Assembly: GCF_900182835.1 (NCBI RefSeq)
Contig: NZ_FXUB01000001.1
Span: forward strand, 124,001 to 188,000
DNA: 64,000 nt
DNA from: Desulfurobacterium pacificum
GTDB lineage: Bacteria > Aquificota > Aquificia > Desulfurobacteriales > Desulfurobacteriaceae
Direction of reading: 5' to 3'
In this document: in pieces, positions 62,317 through 64,000 of the stretch
Layout: each line of letters opens with the position of its first letter
Numbering within the stretch: position 1 is the first letter of the stretch
Program-made: the position numbers and the translations under genes
The notes under the pieces: model-generated
Database searches by the model: none
What the model was told of the DNA's origin: nothing
The model's input: the letters and a program-made list of their open reading frames with translations, nothing else

Positions 62317-63157
62317 CTTCAGTCTCTACCTCTTTATACTTATTTACACCAAGATTGAGAGAAACTCTCGCTCTCGGTGAAATGGAATATCCAAACTCTG
62401 CAAAAGCACCACCTTTGTACTTCTCGGTAAGATTATAAACCACAAAACCACCATTTTTAACAGCGAAAATCTGTTTTCCCAACCATCCACCAACCTTAAC
62501 GTCAAACTTCTTGTAATAATATCTCAAATCGGCTTCGGCAGAGTAGTAGTTACTATTACCTATATCAATCTCAGAAGCCTTCTCTACGTGTATATAGTAC
62601 CCTTTCAAATCAGCATAAACACCACCAACTGTTGGACTTGAATATAAACGGAAAGAAGCGTGAGGAGTTAACTGCAAGACGTCAAAATTAACCTTATTAT
62701 CATATTTGGAGTAGTAAATGCCTAAACCACCGCTCCAGTTAAATAGGTAAGGATAAACTTTTTGGTAATTGAAATAAGTTCCATCAAAAAAGAGAGTATA
62801 CCCCCCATCTGTTAACTCATCATCGCTATTTATGTAGTGTCCTCCAAAAGTAAACGTATGATTTTTTAGAATACCGTTGGTATTTGAATAAACAAAAGTA
62901 AAATCTTCCTGATTAAGGTCGCTTTTGTTCTTATAGTTTATTTTCGTATACGAAGCTCCAATTTGCACTGCGTTACCAAAACCATCTCCAGAATTTACAT
63001 ACAAAGTAGAAGAATACCCATCACTCTTCAAATCTGACCCCGAATAGTTGATATAAGTCCCGTAAACAGAAGCGTAAGTGTAAGGTTTCCCACCGGCAAG
63101 AGCAGCATTAGAACCAGCAAGCAACAAAACTGCAGCGCTAAGTAGAAGTTTTCTCAT
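62267..63157 (-). CDS. Outer-membrane beta-barrel protein
   Basis: 296 residues: signal peptide ending near ALAGG (residue 22), then alternating strands rich in Tyr and Gly (GLGIYYSKYD, YYSAEADLRYYYKKFDVKVGGWLG, GGAFAEFGYSISPRARVSLNLG) and a final Phe in VSFGYSF, the Bam-recognised ending. About 12-14 strands fit. The overlaps with the M23 gene upstream (20 bases) and the TPR gene downstream indicate one operon. It could be a YaiO-like porin for a surface polymer; this is inference from context. Confidence 0.8.
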   Translation of the reverse strand: MRKLLLSAAVLLLAGSNAALAGGKPYTYASVYGTYINYSGSDLKSDGYSSTLYVNSGDGFGNAVQIGASYTKINYKNKSDLNQEDFTFVYSNTNGILKNHTFTFGGHYINSDDELTDGGYTLFFDGTYFNYQKVYPYLFNWSGGLGIYYSKYDNKVNFDVLQLTPHASFRLYSSPTVGGVYADLKGYYIHVEKASEIDIGNSNYYSAEADLRYYYKKFDVKVGGWLGKQIFAVKNGGFVVYNLTEKYKGGAFAEFGYSISPRARVSLNLGVNKYKEVETEDDVTQTTATVSFGYSF

Positions 63158-64000
63158 CCTTCTTCCTCCTAATAATTATTTTATCGCCGAAATTGAGCTC
63201 ATCAAAACCTAAGGTATCAGATACGACTGCGCAAGCACTTTTTCTTTTTCCCAATCCTTCTATTTGTGAAACTATCTTTAATTTATTATCGGATGAAACG
63301 AATCTCAAATTAGCACCTATCTCAAACAGAGAATGTGAAAAAGAGGAAATAAACAGTAGTATAGAACGTTTCAAAGTAGAACTTATGGAAATTAAAGGTA
63401 AATAATCCCTCCACTTTAGGTTTTCTCTAAACGTAAGAGGAACTTTTGAAGCACAAAATAGAAAATATTTCAAAGGTGAGTTCACATTACCCTCTATATG
63501 ATAAAAATAAAAGGTTGAATTGGATACACCAAAGTAGAGTTTCGCACTTCCGTCTGTAAAGTAAAACGTCCCATCAGGAGCCATTTTAACTTTTATATTA
63601 AGTTCTTCTACTCTTTCCCCCATTATTACTTCATAAGAAAACTCCTGGTCTATCAAGAAGTTCAACCTATTCTGCAGTCCTTTATCAGGATACACAGGTT
63701 CTACTACTTCTCCTTTTTTGGGAATACCTACATCGTAGAAAAACTCTTTTGAAACGTAAGAAGAAAACTTGAAAGGAACAGTAGGAACGCCTGCTTCCGG
63801 AAGAAGCTGAACGTGAACGTGAATATGAGGTTGAGGAGAGTAACCAGAGTTACCACAAAGCCCTAAAAATGTTCCTTTTGCAACAAAATCACCAACCTTT
63901 ACCTTTATAGACCCCTGTTTGAAATGGGCAATTAAAACGTAGAAGCCTCTCTTATCGTAAATAACAACGTAGTTACCCCAGTTTCTTTCCCTATCTGCAG
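63138..64000 (-). CDS. M23 peptidase with long C-terminal extension (N-terminus beyond the window)
   Basis: About 286 residues are visible and the frame is open to base 64000. The visible part starts inside an M23 domain: RNWGNYVVIYDKRG, AHFKQGS, VGDFVAKGTFLGLCGNSGY and PHIHVHVQLLPEAG, where HIHVH holds the HxH zinc ligands. After about residue 95 comes a 190-residue extension I do not recognise, partly hydrophobic near the middle (YLPLISISSTLKRSILLFIS). An internal GTG at 63695 opens only the tail and is not the real start. First of the three-gene envelope operon. Confidence 0.85.
   Translation of the reverse strand, partial: ADRERNWGNYVVIYDKRGFYVLIAHFKQGSIKVKVGDFVAKGTFLGLCGNSGYSPQPHIHVHVQLLPEAGVPTVPFKFSSYVSKEFFYDVGIPKKGEVVEPVYPDKGLQNRLNFLIDQEFSYEVIMGERVEELNIKVKMAPDGTFYFTDGSAKLYFGVSNSTFYFYHIEGNVNSPLKYFLFCASKVPLTFRENLKWRDYLPLISISSTLKRSILLFISSFSHSLFEIGANLRFVSSDNKLKIVSQIEGLGKRKSACAVVSDTLGFDELNFGDKIIIRRKKDEKTST

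Noticed and set aside
63138-63695. A stand-alone 185-residue protein at this position
   Set aside because: The frame continues open upstream through an M23 domain to the window edge; the GTG at 63695 is internal.

Overview
The window comes from a compact, AT-rich bacterial chromosome with many TTG and GTG starts, short overlaps between neighbours and no intergenic gap over about 300 bases. The largest gaps are 23865-24129, 44020-44187, 36884-37060 and 11153-11296. The gene content (short ispG, RNase HIII, BioW, QueH, a UbiA homologue of the MqnP kind, LapB, TamB, a DUF505-like protein, a compact MutL with an endonuclease domain) fits an anaerobic, thermophilic, Gram-negative member of the Aquificota, most likely Desulfurobacteriaceae. 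That placement is inference from family content; no rRNA is present. I see no tRNA, rRNA, CRISPR array, insertion sequence or prophage.

Layout. 1-11.2 kb: an AddA/RecB-like helicase (cut by the window edge) and recO, ychF, bioC on the minus strand; ispG-folB-diguanylate cyclase-queH on the plus strand; a globin-like/EAL protein, an M16 protease, a small unknown and a winged-helix regulator with its own operator on the minus strand. 11.3-23.9 kb: a large lipoprotein; the division and wall cluster murD-ftsW-murG-scpB followed by a cytidylate-kinase-like protein and pncA; convergent ftsZ; a DUF1786 protein; then xer and cfa on the minus strand. 24.1-34.9 kb: an oxygen-binding di-iron protein with a soluble receptor fragment, then HIT-lapB-tamB-rnhC-sppA and purD, with convergent rsmA and a formate dehydrogenase-like gene. 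37-41 kb: a PIN toxin/antitoxin pair, an orphan peptide-binding protein and a short ComEC. 41-44 kb: two unfamiliar genes behind a strong promoter. 44-55 kb: ClC, frameshifted mutL, htpX, second ClC, coaBC, ftsY, mnmE, M23 peptidase, bactofilin. 55-64 kb: the operon HAD-ubiA-marC-dtd-mscS-bioW, then nth-DUF123-trpD, then a minus-strand set of M23 peptidase (cut), outer-membrane barrel and TPR protein.

Genome-scale signal. The plus strand is rich in G and T in the first third and rich in A and C in the rest, for genes on both strands. The switch lies at about 22-26.5 kb, which by the usual rule (leading strand G-rich) marks a replication terminus. In that interval a tyrosine recombinase gene sits beside a perfect inverted repeat with the 11-6-11 geometry of a dif site (24031-24058). 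A short G-rich motif ending in GGATTTTT is scattered through at least 32 places, mostly inside genes, and by my hand count points toward that palindrome in 22 of 32. Together these suggest a chromosome-dimer-resolution region with polar guide sequences. This is a hypothesis, but a testable one.

Other points worth attention: mutL is broken by one base in an A-tract inside its ATPase domain; there are two separate candidate oxygen-sensing modules (di-iron protein plus receptor fragment, globin-like domain plus EAL); genes of two alternative pimeloyl routes (BioC and BioW) occur together; and an undescribed gene pair (40.9-44.0 kb) combines an internally duplicated protein with a multi-winged-helix protein.
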